A stretch of 8,413 nucleotides of DNA from JASMHC01 sp042092935 (GCA_042092935.1 JBELFK010000126.1:1-8413); one strand, 5' to 3'. Shown: positions 1-6,168, counted from the first letter of the stretch. The notes: generated from the sequence alone by a model not told the origin. A program made the numbers and translations.

Positions 1-379
1 CAATTTCTAACAGCCGGCGGGCAAAGGGTCCGGCGTCGGGCACGTGCTCAAGCACCTGAAGACACGTCAAAACATCATATTTTTTGTCGAACTCATGGGC
101 CATGAAATCGGCCTGAATGCCCCGAACCGTTCCGGATTGATAAGGCTGAGCCATATCAAAGCTGATGCGTTCGGGAATCCAGTCAAACCATTCAAGGTAG
201 GGGCAACTTGCCGTGCCAATGTCGATCAGGGACTGAGCGTCATGCCCAACGGTGCGGATGATGTAGTCGACGTATTGGTAATAGAGCATATCCATGCGCC
301 GCTCCCAATATCCGCCGTTTGCGTAATTCGTCAGAATCCCGTCTTTGCGGTCAAAGCCGCTAGATCCGTCTGGTGCCAT
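1..379 (-). CDS. SAM-dependent methyltransferase, class I (5' part; 3' end lies beyond the window)
   Basis: An open frame of 126 codons starts at the ATG complementary to 377-379 and runs off the window edge. The visible protein begins MAPDGSSGFDRKDG. LIDIGTASCPYLEWF (residues about 51-65) matches SAM-binding motif I of Rossmann methyltransferases, although the usual glycine-rich D-x-G-x-G is degenerate (DIGTASC). FDMAQP (about 74-79) sits where the acidic ribose-binding strand is expected. YDVLTCLQVLEHVPDAG (about 101-117) is the typical motif IV/post-IV block with LEHV. The substrate cannot be told from this half; small molecules, lipids and sugar-chain ends are all possible. The gene lies 105 bases downstream of the LuxR-type gene on the same strand. 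Its likely Shine-Dalgarno (GGGCAGG, about 10 bases before the ATG) falls inside a hairpin described separately. The family assignment is good; the function is unknown. Confidence 0.8.
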   Translation of the reverse strand, partial: MAPDGSSGFDRKDGILTNYANGGYWERRMDMLYYQYVDYIIRTVGHDAQSLIDIGTASCPYLEWFDWIPERISFDMAQPYQSGTVRGIQADFMAHEFDKKYDVLTCLQVLEHVPDAGPFARRLLEI

Positions 380-386
380 TGAGATT

Positions 387-410
387 GCCTGCCCTTTTTC
401 ACGGACAGGC
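387..410 (-). promoter_or_regulatory. hairpin covering the ribosome-binding region of the methyltransferase gene
   Basis: Read on the minus strand, the arms GCCTGTCC (410-403) and GGGCAGGC (394-387) pair over 8 bp with one G-U, around an A-rich 8-base loop. The 3' arm contains the only purine-rich stretch that could act as Shine-Dalgarno for the ATG at 379, seven bases downstream of the hairpin. It could damp translation initiation or be the remains of a terminator for the upstream LuxR-type gene, but there is no T-run after it. The structure is seen in the sequence; the role is inferred. Confidence 0.35.
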
Positions 411-484
411 TACAGAGTTTGAGGTTTTGGCGCAACAACCCTGACTTGTTCTACACTTTGTCCGGCGCTCGAAAACCGTCGATC

Positions 485-994
485 TCAGTCCGCCGATACG
501 TTTTCCAGCAACTCTTCAACAAGGAACGAAATCAACTGCTGGCGATTGGTAAGCCCAGCTTTGCGATAAACCGCGTTCATCTGACTTTTGACCGTCGCGG
601 CAGAGGTGCCTCGAAATGTTGCAATTTCAGCGTTGGAAAAACCCTTCATCGCGTAAATGGCCACCGCTTCCTCGGACGGGGAAAAGCCCCATTGGCTGAA
701 CTGGCTGCGGACGTGATCGTGAAAATGGCCCGAGACGACTTCGATCTGGGTCGACATGCGACGCATGGCGGACTGGCTGTAGCGAATAAACCCAATGCCA
801 GCGATTGTGCCCAGAACCAAAGCAAGGCTTGCGAGGATCTGGATGATCTCTTGCCATTGCCAAGGCACGGTCCAGGCGCGCAGTCCGAAGATTTCGGACC
901 ACAGCTCGCCGACGAAAAAGAGTGTTCCGAGGATTTGCAGCGCCAAAAGCGCGTAAAGGCCGATCAAGACCGCGGGTTTTTGTTTGGAAATCAT
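485..994 (-). CDS. membrane-anchored LuxR-type (GerE-fold) helix-turn-helix regulator
   Basis: This 169-residue protein has two hydrophobic helices (about 8-30 and 50-71) joined by a short loop that would lie in the periplasm. A basic stretch (RYSQSAMRRM, 71-80) follows the second helix, so both ends should face the cytoplasm. The C-terminal part (about 101-163) is a LuxR/GerE DNA-binding domain: FSPSEEAVAIYAMKGFSNAEIA, with T134-V-K-S-Q-M-N as recognition helix, then Y143RKAGLTNRQQL. There is no receiver, autoinducer-binding or kinase domain, so any input must come through the membrane hairpin or a partner. The ATG at 994 is preceded by GGAG at a spacing of 7. The gene lies 56 bases downstream of the Met-rich PepSY-like gene and could share its transcript. 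Target genes are unknown; autoregulation is plausible because a 12-bp dyad sits just before its ribosome-binding site. Confidence 0.82.
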   Translation of the reverse strand: MISKQKPAVLIGLYALLALQILGTLFFVGELWSEIFGLRAWTVPWQWQEIIQILASLALVLGTIAGIGFIRYSQSAMRRMSTQIEVVSGHFHDHVRSQFSQWGFSPSEEAVAIYAMKGFSNAEIATFRGTSAATVKSQMNAVYRKAGLTNRQQLISFLVEELLENVSAD

Positions 995-1006
995 AGTTTC
1001 TCTCCG

Positions 1007-1018
1007 CCGTCGCGACGG
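1007..1018. promoter_or_regulatory. 12-bp perfect dyad upstream of the LuxR-type gene
   Basis: CCGTCGCGACGG is a perfect palindrome lying directly upstream of the GGAG of the LuxR-type gene. It has no room for a loop, so it is better suited to a dimeric DNA-binding protein than to an RNA hairpin. An operator, possibly for the LuxR-type protein itself, is an inference; chance is not excluded in GC-rich DNA. Confidence 0.3.
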
Positions 1019-1044
1019 GTGGGTCGGATTTCACCGACCCACCC
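1017..1044 (-). terminator. intergenic 11-bp hairpin between the PepSY-like and LuxR-type genes (attenuator, processing site or weak terminator)
   Basis: The arms GGGTGGGTCGG (1017-1027) and CCGACCCACCC (1034-1044) are perfectly complementary over 11 bp with a six-base loop. It starts six bases after the stop codon of the PepSY-like gene. No T-run follows on either strand, so it is not a textbook intrinsic terminator. It may instead protect the 3' end of the upstream message or reduce read-through into the regulator gene. The structure is certain; the function is inferred. Confidence 0.5.
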
Positions 1045-1050
1045 TAACGC

Positions 1051-1620
1051 TCAGTTTCCGCTGCCCATCATGTTGCTGCCGGAATTTGATGAGCCACCCA
1101 TATTGGAGCCGCCCATGCTGTTGTTGGACGTACCGCCCATGTTGCCGGATGAGTTACCGCCCATGTTGCCGGTCGATCCACCCATGTTGCCGGTCGATCC
1201 ACCCATGTTGCCGGTCGACCCACCCATGTTGCCCATCGAGCCGTTATTCGACCCATTAGTCGAACCAGAGCCCATCATGTTGTTCATGTTCATCGGCATA
1301 ATGAAGTCTTGTTTCAGCTCGCCGGTTGAACGGCTGAAAAACATGTTGCGTGCGTGTTCATCGTTTTCCATCATGACCTTGATGCGGCCAAGAAAAGTGC
1401 GTGACATGTCCGTAACTTCGTAGCCCTGAGCCTCCATTTCGGCGATAAATGCGGCGATGTCTTCACCCGCAAAATCCATTATCATTTCTGGTGTGAACAT
1501 CATATGCGACTGCTCTGTCGTGCCGTTCACAGTCGATTCATGCGCCTGAGCTGGGACTGCCAGAACAACAGATAGTGCGGCGGCACCGACGATGGCTGAG
1601 TTTTTAAGAAAGTTGGTCAT
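1051..1620 (-). CDS. secreted PepSY-like protein with Met/Gly/Asn/Ser-rich repeat tail
   Basis: I chose the ATG at 1620 because AGGAG lies just upstream and the product (189 residues) then opens with a good signal peptide: basic MTNFLKN, a hydrophobic core, and AQA-HE cleavage after about residue 26. A longer reading from 1716 would hide the signal peptide. Residues about 45-106 resemble a PepSY-type fold (GYEVTDMSRTFLGRIKV, then STGELKQDF), a family of small exported inhibitory or regulatory domains. From about 108 on the chain is low-complexity, with 15 methionines in 82 residues, beginning MPMNMNNMM. It includes three near-perfect seven-residue units of the type GSTGNMG. Met-rich periplasmic segments can bind Cu(I), so metal binding is one possibility; a flexible linker or surface adhesin tail is another. 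It lies immediately upstream of the membrane LuxR-type gene, which suggests a joint role. No specific gene name is recognised. Confidence 0.75.
   Translation of the reverse strand: MTNFLKNSAIVGAAALSVVLAVPAQAHESTVNGTTEQSHMMFTPEMIMDFAGEDIAAFIAEMEAQGYEVTDMSRTFLGRIKVMMENDEHARNMFFSRSTGELKQDFIMPMNMNNMMGSGSTNGSNNGSMGNMGGSTGNMGGSTGNMGGSTGNMGGNSSGNMGGTSNNSMGGSNMGGSSNSGSNMMGSGN
1160..1222 (-). repeat. three tandem 21-bp repeats coding for the GSTGNMG units
   Basis: Three consecutive 21-base units lie at 1160-1180, 1181-1201 and 1202-1222. The first two are identical and the third differs by one base. Degenerate relatives flank them on both sides (CCCATGTTGCC recurs at 1137-1147 and 1223-1233). The period is a multiple of three, so gain or loss of a unit would keep the frame and change the tail length by seven residues. 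Confidence 0.85.
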
Positions 1621-1731
1621 TGTTTTTCTCCTGTCATGTGTTGGTGGCGGGGTTTGAACCCGATGAGCCAACTTTGCGCCTTTTGAGGTCCGCCCTCTAT
1701 CGGCGACAGGGTACATCCGTGCGCATTCGTC

Positions 1732-1752
1732 CCAGAGGTGTAGGTTCTGGGG
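1732..1752 (-). other. short hairpin in the leader of the PepSY-like gene
   Basis: On the minus strand CCCAGA (1752-1747) pairs with TCTGGG (1737-1732) around a nine-base loop, just downstream of the candidate -10 box. It would fall at the extreme 5' end of the message, where it might affect stability. Rest of the 263-base gap between this gene and rlmN: a tRNA-T-arm-like stretch near 1643-1662 that does not extend into a tRNA, and no ORF with coding character. Confidence 0.3.
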
Positions 1753-1755
1753 TCA

Positions 1756-1784
1756 ATTTTGGGGAAATATTCGAATATCTGCAA
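1756..1784 (-). promoter_or_regulatory. candidate promoter of the PepSY-like gene with a 12-bp dyad in the spacer
   Basis: On the minus strand, TTGCAG (1784-1779) and CAAAAT (1761-1756) are separated by exactly 17 bases, a plausible sigma-70-type pair some 135 bases upstream of the ATG at 1620. The spacer contains the perfect palindrome ATATTCGAATAT (1767-1778), well placed for a repressor or activator. The -10 match is only moderate, so this is a candidate, not an established promoter. Confidence 0.35.
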
Positions 1785-1883
1785 GCGTTTTCCACCCCCG
1801 AGGGGATGCGCAAATCGTCTCAACCTTTGGGTGGAAAGGCAGTTTTCAGCAGCAATTACGCCCGAAGGCCGAGACGTATCCGG

Positions 1884-3065
1884 CTACAGCCCGGCCTCTG
1901 ATTCGATCTGCTTGCGCGATTTACGCGCGCGCTCGGTGGCGGATTTAAGTTGACCGCAGGCTGCCATGATGTCCTCGCCACGCGGCTTGCGTATGGGCGA
2001 GGCATAACCAGCCTTATAAATGATGTCAGCGAACGCCTTGATCCGCGACCAGTCAGACCGCTCATAGGGCGATCCGGGCCATTCGTTGAAGGGGATCAGG
2101 TTGATTTTGGCCGGGATGCCATCAATCAGCTTCACCAAACGCCGTGCATCTTCGTCACTGTCGTTCACATCCTTCAACATGACGTATTCAAAGGTGATGC
2201 GTTCCGAGTTCGACACTTTCGGATAGTCTTTCAGAGCCTTCAACAACTCTTCGAGGTTCCAGCGCTTGTTGATCGGAACCAGCTTGTCGCGCACCTCGTC
2301 CGTGGTGGCATGGAAGCTGATTGCCAGCATGCATCCGATTTCTTCCGCCGTCTTGGCGATCTCGGGAACGACACCACTGGTCGAAAGCGTGATGCGGCGG
2401 CGTGACAGCGAGATGCCTTCGTTGTCCATCGCAATTTTCATCGCATCCCGCACGTTGTCGAAATTGTAAAGCGGCTCGCCCATGCCCATCAGAACAACAT
2501 TGCTAAGCAACCGAGGCCCAGCCTCGCCCGTGCCGACACCGGGTTCGGGCCACTCGTCGAGGTCATCGCGGGCCATCATGATCTGGCCGATGATTTCGCC
2601 CGCCGTCAGATTGCGCACCAGCTTTTGCGTGCCAGTGTGGCAGAACGAGCAGGTCAACGTGCACCCGACCTGCGAAGAAACGCAAAGCGTGCCGCGATCG
2701 GTTTCGGGGATATAGACGACTTCGACTTCATGCCCGCCCGCGATACGCACGAGGTATTTGCGGGTGCCATCGGCGCTGATCTGGCGGCTGACCACCTCGG
2801 GGATTTCGATCACGAATTTCTCGGCCAACTCGGCGCGATAGGCCTTGGAGAGATTTGTCATCGCTCCAAAATCACGCACACCCCACTGGTAAATCCACTG
2901 CCAGATCTGATTGACCCGCATCTTTGCCTGTTTTTCAGGCGTGCCATGTTCGATCAATGTCTCGCGCAGTTTGTCACGTGTCAGACCGACCAGGTTGACC
3001 GCGCCCTCGGGCAATTTCCGAGGGATCGTCATCACATCCTGAGTAATGGGCGCAGAGGCGGTCAT
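1884..3065 (-). CDS. rlmN: dual-specificity RNA methyltransferase RlmN (23S rRNA A2503 / tRNA A37 C2-methylation)
   Basis: This radical-SAM enzyme puts a methyl group on C2 of adenine 2503 in the peptidyl-transferase centre of 23S rRNA and, in many bacteria, on A37 of some tRNAs. The ATG at 3065 has AAGGA seven bases ahead and gives 393 residues; an in-frame ATG at 3083 would add six residues but has the poorer site. The iron-sulfur motif C135-x3-C139-x2-C142 is intact (GCTLTCSFCHTGTQ). The two mechanistic cysteines are present: C370 in MAACGQL, which is methylated, and C128 in TLCVSSQVG. GMGEPLYNFDNV (194-205) and LSTSGVVPEI (227-236) are the SAM- and substrate-binding blocks. The N-terminal accessory RNA-binding domain (VGLTRDKLRETL, QIWQWIYQWGV) is present and length is normal. 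It is flanked by exported-protein genes with no obvious functional tie. Confidence 0.97.
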   Translation of the reverse strand: MTASAPITQDVMTIPRKLPEGAVNLVGLTRDKLRETLIEHGTPEKQAKMRVNQIWQWIYQWGVRDFGAMTNLSKAYRAELAEKFVIEIPEVVSRQISADGTRKYLVRIAGGHEVEVVYIPETDRGTLCVSSQVGCTLTCSFCHTGTQKLVRNLTAGEIIGQIMMARDDLDEWPEPGVGTGEAGPRLLSNVVLMGMGEPLYNFDNVRDAMKIAMDNEGISLSRRRITLSTSGVVPEIAKTAEEIGCMLAISFHATTDEVRDKLVPINKRWNLEELLKALKDYPKVSNSERITFEYVMLKDVNDSDEDARRLVKLIDGIPAKINLIPFNEWPGSPYERSDWSRIKAFADIIYKAGYASPIRKPRGEDIMAACGQLKSATERARKSRKQIESEAGL

Positions 3066-3205
3066 GGCATTGTCCTTACACATCTGAAACAGTCGTTGCG
3101 ATTTTGGCGCTTGTTCAAGGGCCTCCCATGTCTGGCATAGGCGTTCCTGTCAAGGTTTGCGCCGATTCTCAGGCACCGCCGAGGGCGTTTTGGCAACTGC
3201 GGCCG
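3066..3205 (-). promoter_or_regulatory. spacer upstream of rlmN with a consensus -35 box
   Basis: This gap separates rlmN from the Hint-protein gene. On the minus strand a perfect TTGACA (3153-3148) is present, but the -10 choices 16-18 bases downstream (around CATGGG) are poor. A second possible -35, TTGAAC, lies nearer the gene. No clear terminator for the Hint gene was seen: its 3' flank is GC-rich without a T-run. Confidence 0.25.
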
Positions 3206-4213
3206 CTAACCCGCAAATCTGGTGGCGAGTTCGGATTCGTACGATTTCAAACAGGGACGCGCCGTTCCGCCATAGCCGTTTACTTCGCGGGCGAGGTCAG
3301 GGAACAGCGTCAGCAGTTCCCAGATCGTGTCTTCGTCCATGCCGTTCAGCGCTGCGTCCCCTGGGTGGAAACTCTCGGTCAAAAGGCCCTCAGACACGAT
3401 AATCTGATGCTGGTCGAACAACAGGTGATGATAGGTCACCCGTCTAATCGACGTGTCAACGTGAATGCCTTGCCACCCAACGAGGTGCTTTGCAGCGATC
3501 AAGACCTCTGGCTCCGAGAAATAGAGTTCGTTCTCGGGCGAGCTCATCAGGATACGATGATTGGGAGACACAATCAGATCGCGTTTTGGCAGCCCCTGCC
3601 CCATCGCACCACGCGGTATGCGGATCGGCGCGTGCTTGGACATCCGTGACGTGATCTCCATTTTCACTGAACCAACCCACCTGAGGCGGGCAAATTGGCC
3701 ATTGCTGCAATTCACTTCGTCGCCAATCGTCAGATCTTCAACCAACACCTGACCGGTGCGCGTGGCAATTCTTGTCCCAGACAGAAAGCACGGGATAACC
3801 CCCGAATCCGGCGGCGTTTGAACGCTATATGACCCGCTTCCGTTGTCGACAAGCGACGCATTTTGGTTGTTCCCGGTTGACCCGATCTGCGTCGAGGTCA
3901 TACCCGCGGCAGCCCCGGTTCCGGCATTGGCTGTCACGACGGAATCGAATGAAACAAATGACAGCACGGTGCCATTCTCGATCAGTGCAATTGCACCGTT
4001 CTTGTGAACACCTGTGCTAATGACGTAGACGTCCTTGCCGGAAATCGTACCAACCAAATTCAGCAAAGTGTTCGTCGAGCGCAGCCCGCCGTTTGGGTGG
4101 TAAACCTGAACAAGTATGCCGGCAACCGACGCGCCCGCATCGACTGCAACCTCAATAAAATCACTCGAGGCATTCCCTCGGTATTTTATTTCTGAGAGGT
4201 ACGGGGCTGCCAC
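3206..4213 (-). CDS. lamin-tail-like plus Hint (Hedgehog/intein, Hint_2) domain protein
   Basis: The start is GTG at 4213, supported by GGAG eight bases upstream; the product has 335 residues. Residues about 4-135 look like a lamin-tail-like beta-sandwich (YLSEIKYRGNASSDFIEVAVDAG, DVYVISTG, IALIENGTVLSFVSFD), a fold found in secreted and surface proteins. After a short linker, a Hint domain begins at Cys142 (IPCFLSGTRIATRTGQVLVEDL). It continues with IGDEV, LRWVGSV, LIVSPNHRILM (213-223) and YHHLLFDQHQIIVSEGLLTESFHPGD (261-286). Cys142 is the expected nucleophile for the N-S acyl shift. There is no intein-type C-terminal His-Asn plus C-extein, so N-terminal cleavage or transfer of the lamin-tail part is more likely than splicing. 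No Sec signal peptide is seen; export, if any, would use another route. The cellular role is not established. Confidence 0.88.
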   Translation of the reverse strand: MAAPYLSEIKYRGNASSDFIEVAVDAGASVAGILVQVYHPNGGLRSTNTLLNLVGTISGKDVYVISTGVHKNGAIALIENGTVLSFVSFDSVVTANAGTGAAAGMTSTQIGSTGNNQNASLVDNGSGSYSVQTPPDSGVIPCFLSGTRIATRTGQVLVEDLTIGDEVNCSNGQFARLRWVGSVKMEITSRMSKHAPIRIPRGAMGQGLPKRDLIVSPNHRILMSSPENELYFSEPEVLIAAKHLVGWQGIHVDTSIRRVTYHHLLFDQHQIIVSEGLLTESFHPGDAALNGMDEDTIWELLTLFPDLAREVNGYGGTARPCLKSYESELATRFAG

Positions 4214-4297
4214 CTAGGTCACTCCAAACGCGGAATGCGGCCCAAAGACCGCTTTCCCCCAAAACTGAAACTCATGTGGTCCTGGCAGAGACCTAAC

Positions 4298-4819
4298 TTA
4301 TCCCGAGCAGCGCTTTGCCGCTTCTTCGGTCGCCGCTGTGAACCCCAGCAACGAGAATGTATCGGCCGTTTGCGTTCCGCGGGACGATTGCGCGCTGACA
4401 ATTGCGGTTGAGCCGCGTTTCATTGCGGCGATGACTTTCGCGTCGTCTTCTTTGGACTTTGTCCAGGCCCACTCGCCCTCAACGAAAAACTCGAACTTCG
4501 TGCCGTCAACATCGACCGTGATCGTAGAATCTTCTTTGAACGGGTATCCGCCGGTGAAAGAAACCTGCCCTGAAACGTTTTGAGACGGAACATAGGTGAC
4601 GTAGAGAAGGATGTCGCCACGTCGCACCGCGACGACCCGACCGTCACGGCGGTTGACACTTTCCTTGGCCGTGGCAACTGCCCAGCAGCCTTGGGTTTCT
4701 TCAAAGACGCTCCATGCCGTTTCGGAGGCGACGACGTTGGTGCTAACCTGTTGCGCCGACAAGGGGACCGCACTCAGCAAAAGAGCCGAGCAGACCGCAA
4801 GGGTTTTTGGGAATTTCAT
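4298..4819 (-). CDS. IalB-family (invasion-associated locus B) periplasmic protein
   Basis: The ATG at 4819 is chosen because GGAGG lies eight bases upstream, and the 173-residue product then begins with a clean signal peptide (MKFPKTLAVCSALLLSAVPL, cleavage after SAQ or nearby at about 22-24). The mature part carries family hallmarks: W36-x-V near the start, GCWAVA with Cys45, a beta-rich middle (DILLYVTYVPSQN, KFEFFVEGEWAW), and the C-terminal TFSLLGFTAATEEAAKRC with Cys171. The two cysteines could form a disulfide. The name comes from Bartonella and Brucella invasion work, but the family is common in free-living alphaproteobacteria, where its role is unknown; invasion should not be inferred. 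It is divergent to the asparaginase gene and 84 bases upstream of the Hint gene on the same strand. Confidence 0.87.
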   Translation of the reverse strand: MKFPKTLAVCSALLLSAVPLSAQQVSTNVVASETAWSVFEETQGCWAVATAKESVNRRDGRVVAVRRGDILLYVTYVPSQNVSGQVSFTGGYPFKEDSTITVDVDGTKFEFFVEGEWAWTKSKEDDAKVIAAMKRGSTAIVSAQSSRGTQTADTFSLLGFTAATEEAAKRCSG

Positions 4820-4986
4820 TGAACAAGCCTCCACGCCGTTCGTGCCTCACTATTTGATCTGACTGCCTTTTCGGCTTGCTATTCAATATCAAATCATTTT
4901 CATCTCGATGCGCGTACAATAGCGTAAAAAATGCTTGAGGCAAAAGCCCTCTTGGCGGAAAATTGCTTGAAAAGTTGGGATTTTGC
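4820..4986. promoter_or_regulatory. divergent promoter region between the IalB-family and asparaginase genes
   Basis: This spacer is AT-richer than its flanks and must carry promoters for both directions. A near-consensus -10, TACAAT (4915-4920, plus strand), is the best single element for the asparaginase gene, but no good -35 lies 17 bases before it. ATTTGAT (4853-4859) and ATCAAAT (4888-4894) form a 7-bp inverted repeat with a 28-base centre, a possible shared operator. No specific regulator can be named. Confidence 0.4.
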
Positions 4987-5982
4987 ATGTCTGACACCGT
5001 TCCTTTCGTCGAAAGATGGCGTGGAGAGTTTCTAGAGTGCGTTCATAACGGCCAGGCGGTCATCGTTGACGGGTCGGGCCAGATCGTTAAGGCGTGGGGG
5101 AATCCTCATGCGACGGTGCTTCCAAGAAGCGCGTGCAAGATGGTTCAGGCACTGCCGTTGATCGAAAGCGGCGCCGCCGACCGCTATGCGCTGACCACGG
5201 AACACTTGGCCTTGGCGTGTGCCTCCCATCAGGGGGCGCATATCCATACGGACCGCGTATCGGCGTGGTTGGGTGATCTCGGTTTGGGCGAGAGTGACCT
5301 GCGATGCGGCCCTCAGTTTCCTGACGACCTGCCAGCCCGATCCGAATTGATTAAAGCCGATCAGAAACCGTGCCAGATCCACAACAATTGCTCGGGCAAA
5401 CATGCCGGTTTCCTGACGTTGAACAAACATCTCGGAGGGGACGCCGACTACATCGATCCAGATCATCCGGTGCAGATTGCCGCGCGCGCGGCGCTTGAGG
5501 AAACGTCGGGAATTGAAAGCCCCGGATTCGGAATTGACGGATGCTCGGCCCCGAATTTCGCGACCACATTGTTCGGTCTTGCAAAATCCATGGCCTTTTT
5601 TGCAAACGCTGTTGAAGGCAATACCACGCGCGAAACGGCCGCCGTGCGGCTGCGCGAAGCGATGATGGCCCACCCGGAATTGGTTGCCGGCGAAACGCGT
5701 GCTTGCACCGAGCTGATGCGCGAAATGTCAGGACGCGCCGTGGTGAAAACCGGCGCGGACGGCGTTTTCACGGCGATATTGCCCAAACAAGGCTTTGGAA
5801 TTGCTCTCAAAATTCGCGACGGCGCCACCGTGGCCAGCAATTGTGCGATCACCGCGATCCTTTGCAGTTTGGGTGTCCTTGACCCCGATAGCCGCGCGGC
5901 GCGCAACCGTATGAACACAGTCGTCAAAAGCCGACGCGGGCTGGATGCCGGGATCGTGAAGCCTTCGCCAGAATTGGTCTGA
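4987..5982 (+). CDS. L-asparaginase II, class 3 (Rhizobium etli type)
   Basis: The enzyme hydrolyses L-asparagine to aspartate and ammonia, probably in the cytoplasm since no signal peptide is present. It belongs to the serine-hydrolase-like class 3 asparaginases, unrelated to the E. coli AnsA/AnsB type. With the ATG at 4987 the product has 331 residues and the numbering of the R. etli enzyme is met closely: Ser48 and Lys51 in LPRSACK, Ser80 in CASHQG, and Cys135 and Lys138 in NNCSGKHAG. Asp184 and Cys186 (GIDGCSAPN) correspond to Asp187/Cys189 there; with Cys135 and Lys138 they shape the metal-linked active site. A TTG start at 4963 is possible, but the ATG fits the family better; its ribosome-binding site is weak (GGGA). 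Asn/Asp nitrogen supply is the likely role. It is followed by the FMN riboswitch, with no clear terminator between. Confidence 0.93.
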   Translation: MSDTVPFVERWRGEFLECVHNGQAVIVDGSGQIVKAWGNPHATVLPRSACKMVQALPLIESGAADRYALTTEHLALACASHQGAHIHTDRVSAWLGDLGLGESDLRCGPQFPDDLPARSELIKADQKPCQIHNNCSGKHAGFLTLNKHLGGDADYIDPDHPVQIAARAALEETSGIESPGFGIDGCSAPNFATTLFGLAKSMAFFANAVEGNTTRETAAVRLREAMMAHPELVAGETRACTELMREMSGRAVVKTGADGVFTAILPKQGFGIALKIRDGATVASNCAITAILCSLGVLDPDSRAARNRMNTVVKSRRGLDAGIVKPSPELV

Positions 5983-5992
5983 GAGTTTTGAC

Positions 5993-6022
5993 TTGTCAGG
6001 ATTGGGCGCAAGCTGGCATAGA
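5993..6022 (+). promoter_or_regulatory. candidate promoter of the FMN riboswitch-ribH transcript
   Basis: TTGTCA (5993-5998) and CATAGA (6017-6022) are 18 bases apart, and the aptamer starts a few bases further on, where a transcript should begin. A stronger-looking TTGACT (5988-5993) overlaps but has no -10 at proper distance. The assignment leans on position more than on match quality. Confidence 0.35.
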
Positions 6023-6027
6023 CAGCC

Positions 6028-6168
6028 TGTTCTCAGGGCGGGGTGAAATTCCCCACCGGCGGTAAGCAGTGATCTGCAAGCCCGCGAGCGCCCCTTTGGT
6101 TTCGAGGGGGGTCAGCAGATCTGGTGAGAGTCCAGAGCCGACGGTCATAGTCCGGATGGAAGAGAGCG
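6028..6168 (+). ncRNA. FMN riboswitch (RFN element) aptamer
   Basis: The conserved core of the RFN element is plain: TCTCAGGGCGGGGTGAAATT (6031-6050) followed by CCCCACCGGCGGTAAGC, then AGCCCGCGAGCG, GTCAGCAGATCTGGTGAGAG, CCAGAGCCGACGGTCATAG and TCCGGATGGAAGAGAGC. Helix P1 closes as GTTCTC (6029-6034) with GAGAGC (6162-6167). A variable GC-rich hairpin (CCCC..TTTCGAGGGGGG) occupies the usual variable arm. FMN binding normally lowers expression of riboflavin synthesis or transport genes. Its presence upstream of a RibH2-type lumazine synthase agrees with Brucella and relatives, where ribH2 is also RFN-controlled. Confidence 0.97.

Noticed and set aside
419..1423. 334-residue plus-strand ORF with Pro/Leu/Met repeats (PPMLPVD)
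   Set aside because: It is the antisense reading of the LuxR-type and Met-rich genes. The repeats are the reverse image of the GSTGNMG units, and it has no signal or domain of its own.
1641..1662. tRNA-like T-arm and CCACCA-like end on the minus strand (GGGTTCAAACCCCGCCACCA)
   Set aside because: There is no room for a seven-base acceptor strand between the T-arm and the CCA, and no anticodon or D arm can be placed upstream. Treated as chance or, at most, a remnant.
1621..1716. Longer N-terminus for the Met-rich protein starting at 1716
   Set aside because: The extension would place 32 polar residues before a clear signal peptide, and AGGAG is ideally placed for the ATG at 1620.
3062..3070. 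Two-codon leader ORF (ATG CCA TGA) overlapping the rlmN start
   Set aside because: AAGGA is only two bases from that ATG, too close for initiation. The arrangement looks accidental.
5032..5673. 213-residue minus-strand ORF opposite the asparaginase gene
   Set aside because: Typical antisense shadow of a GC-rich gene; the plus strand carries all the family motifs.
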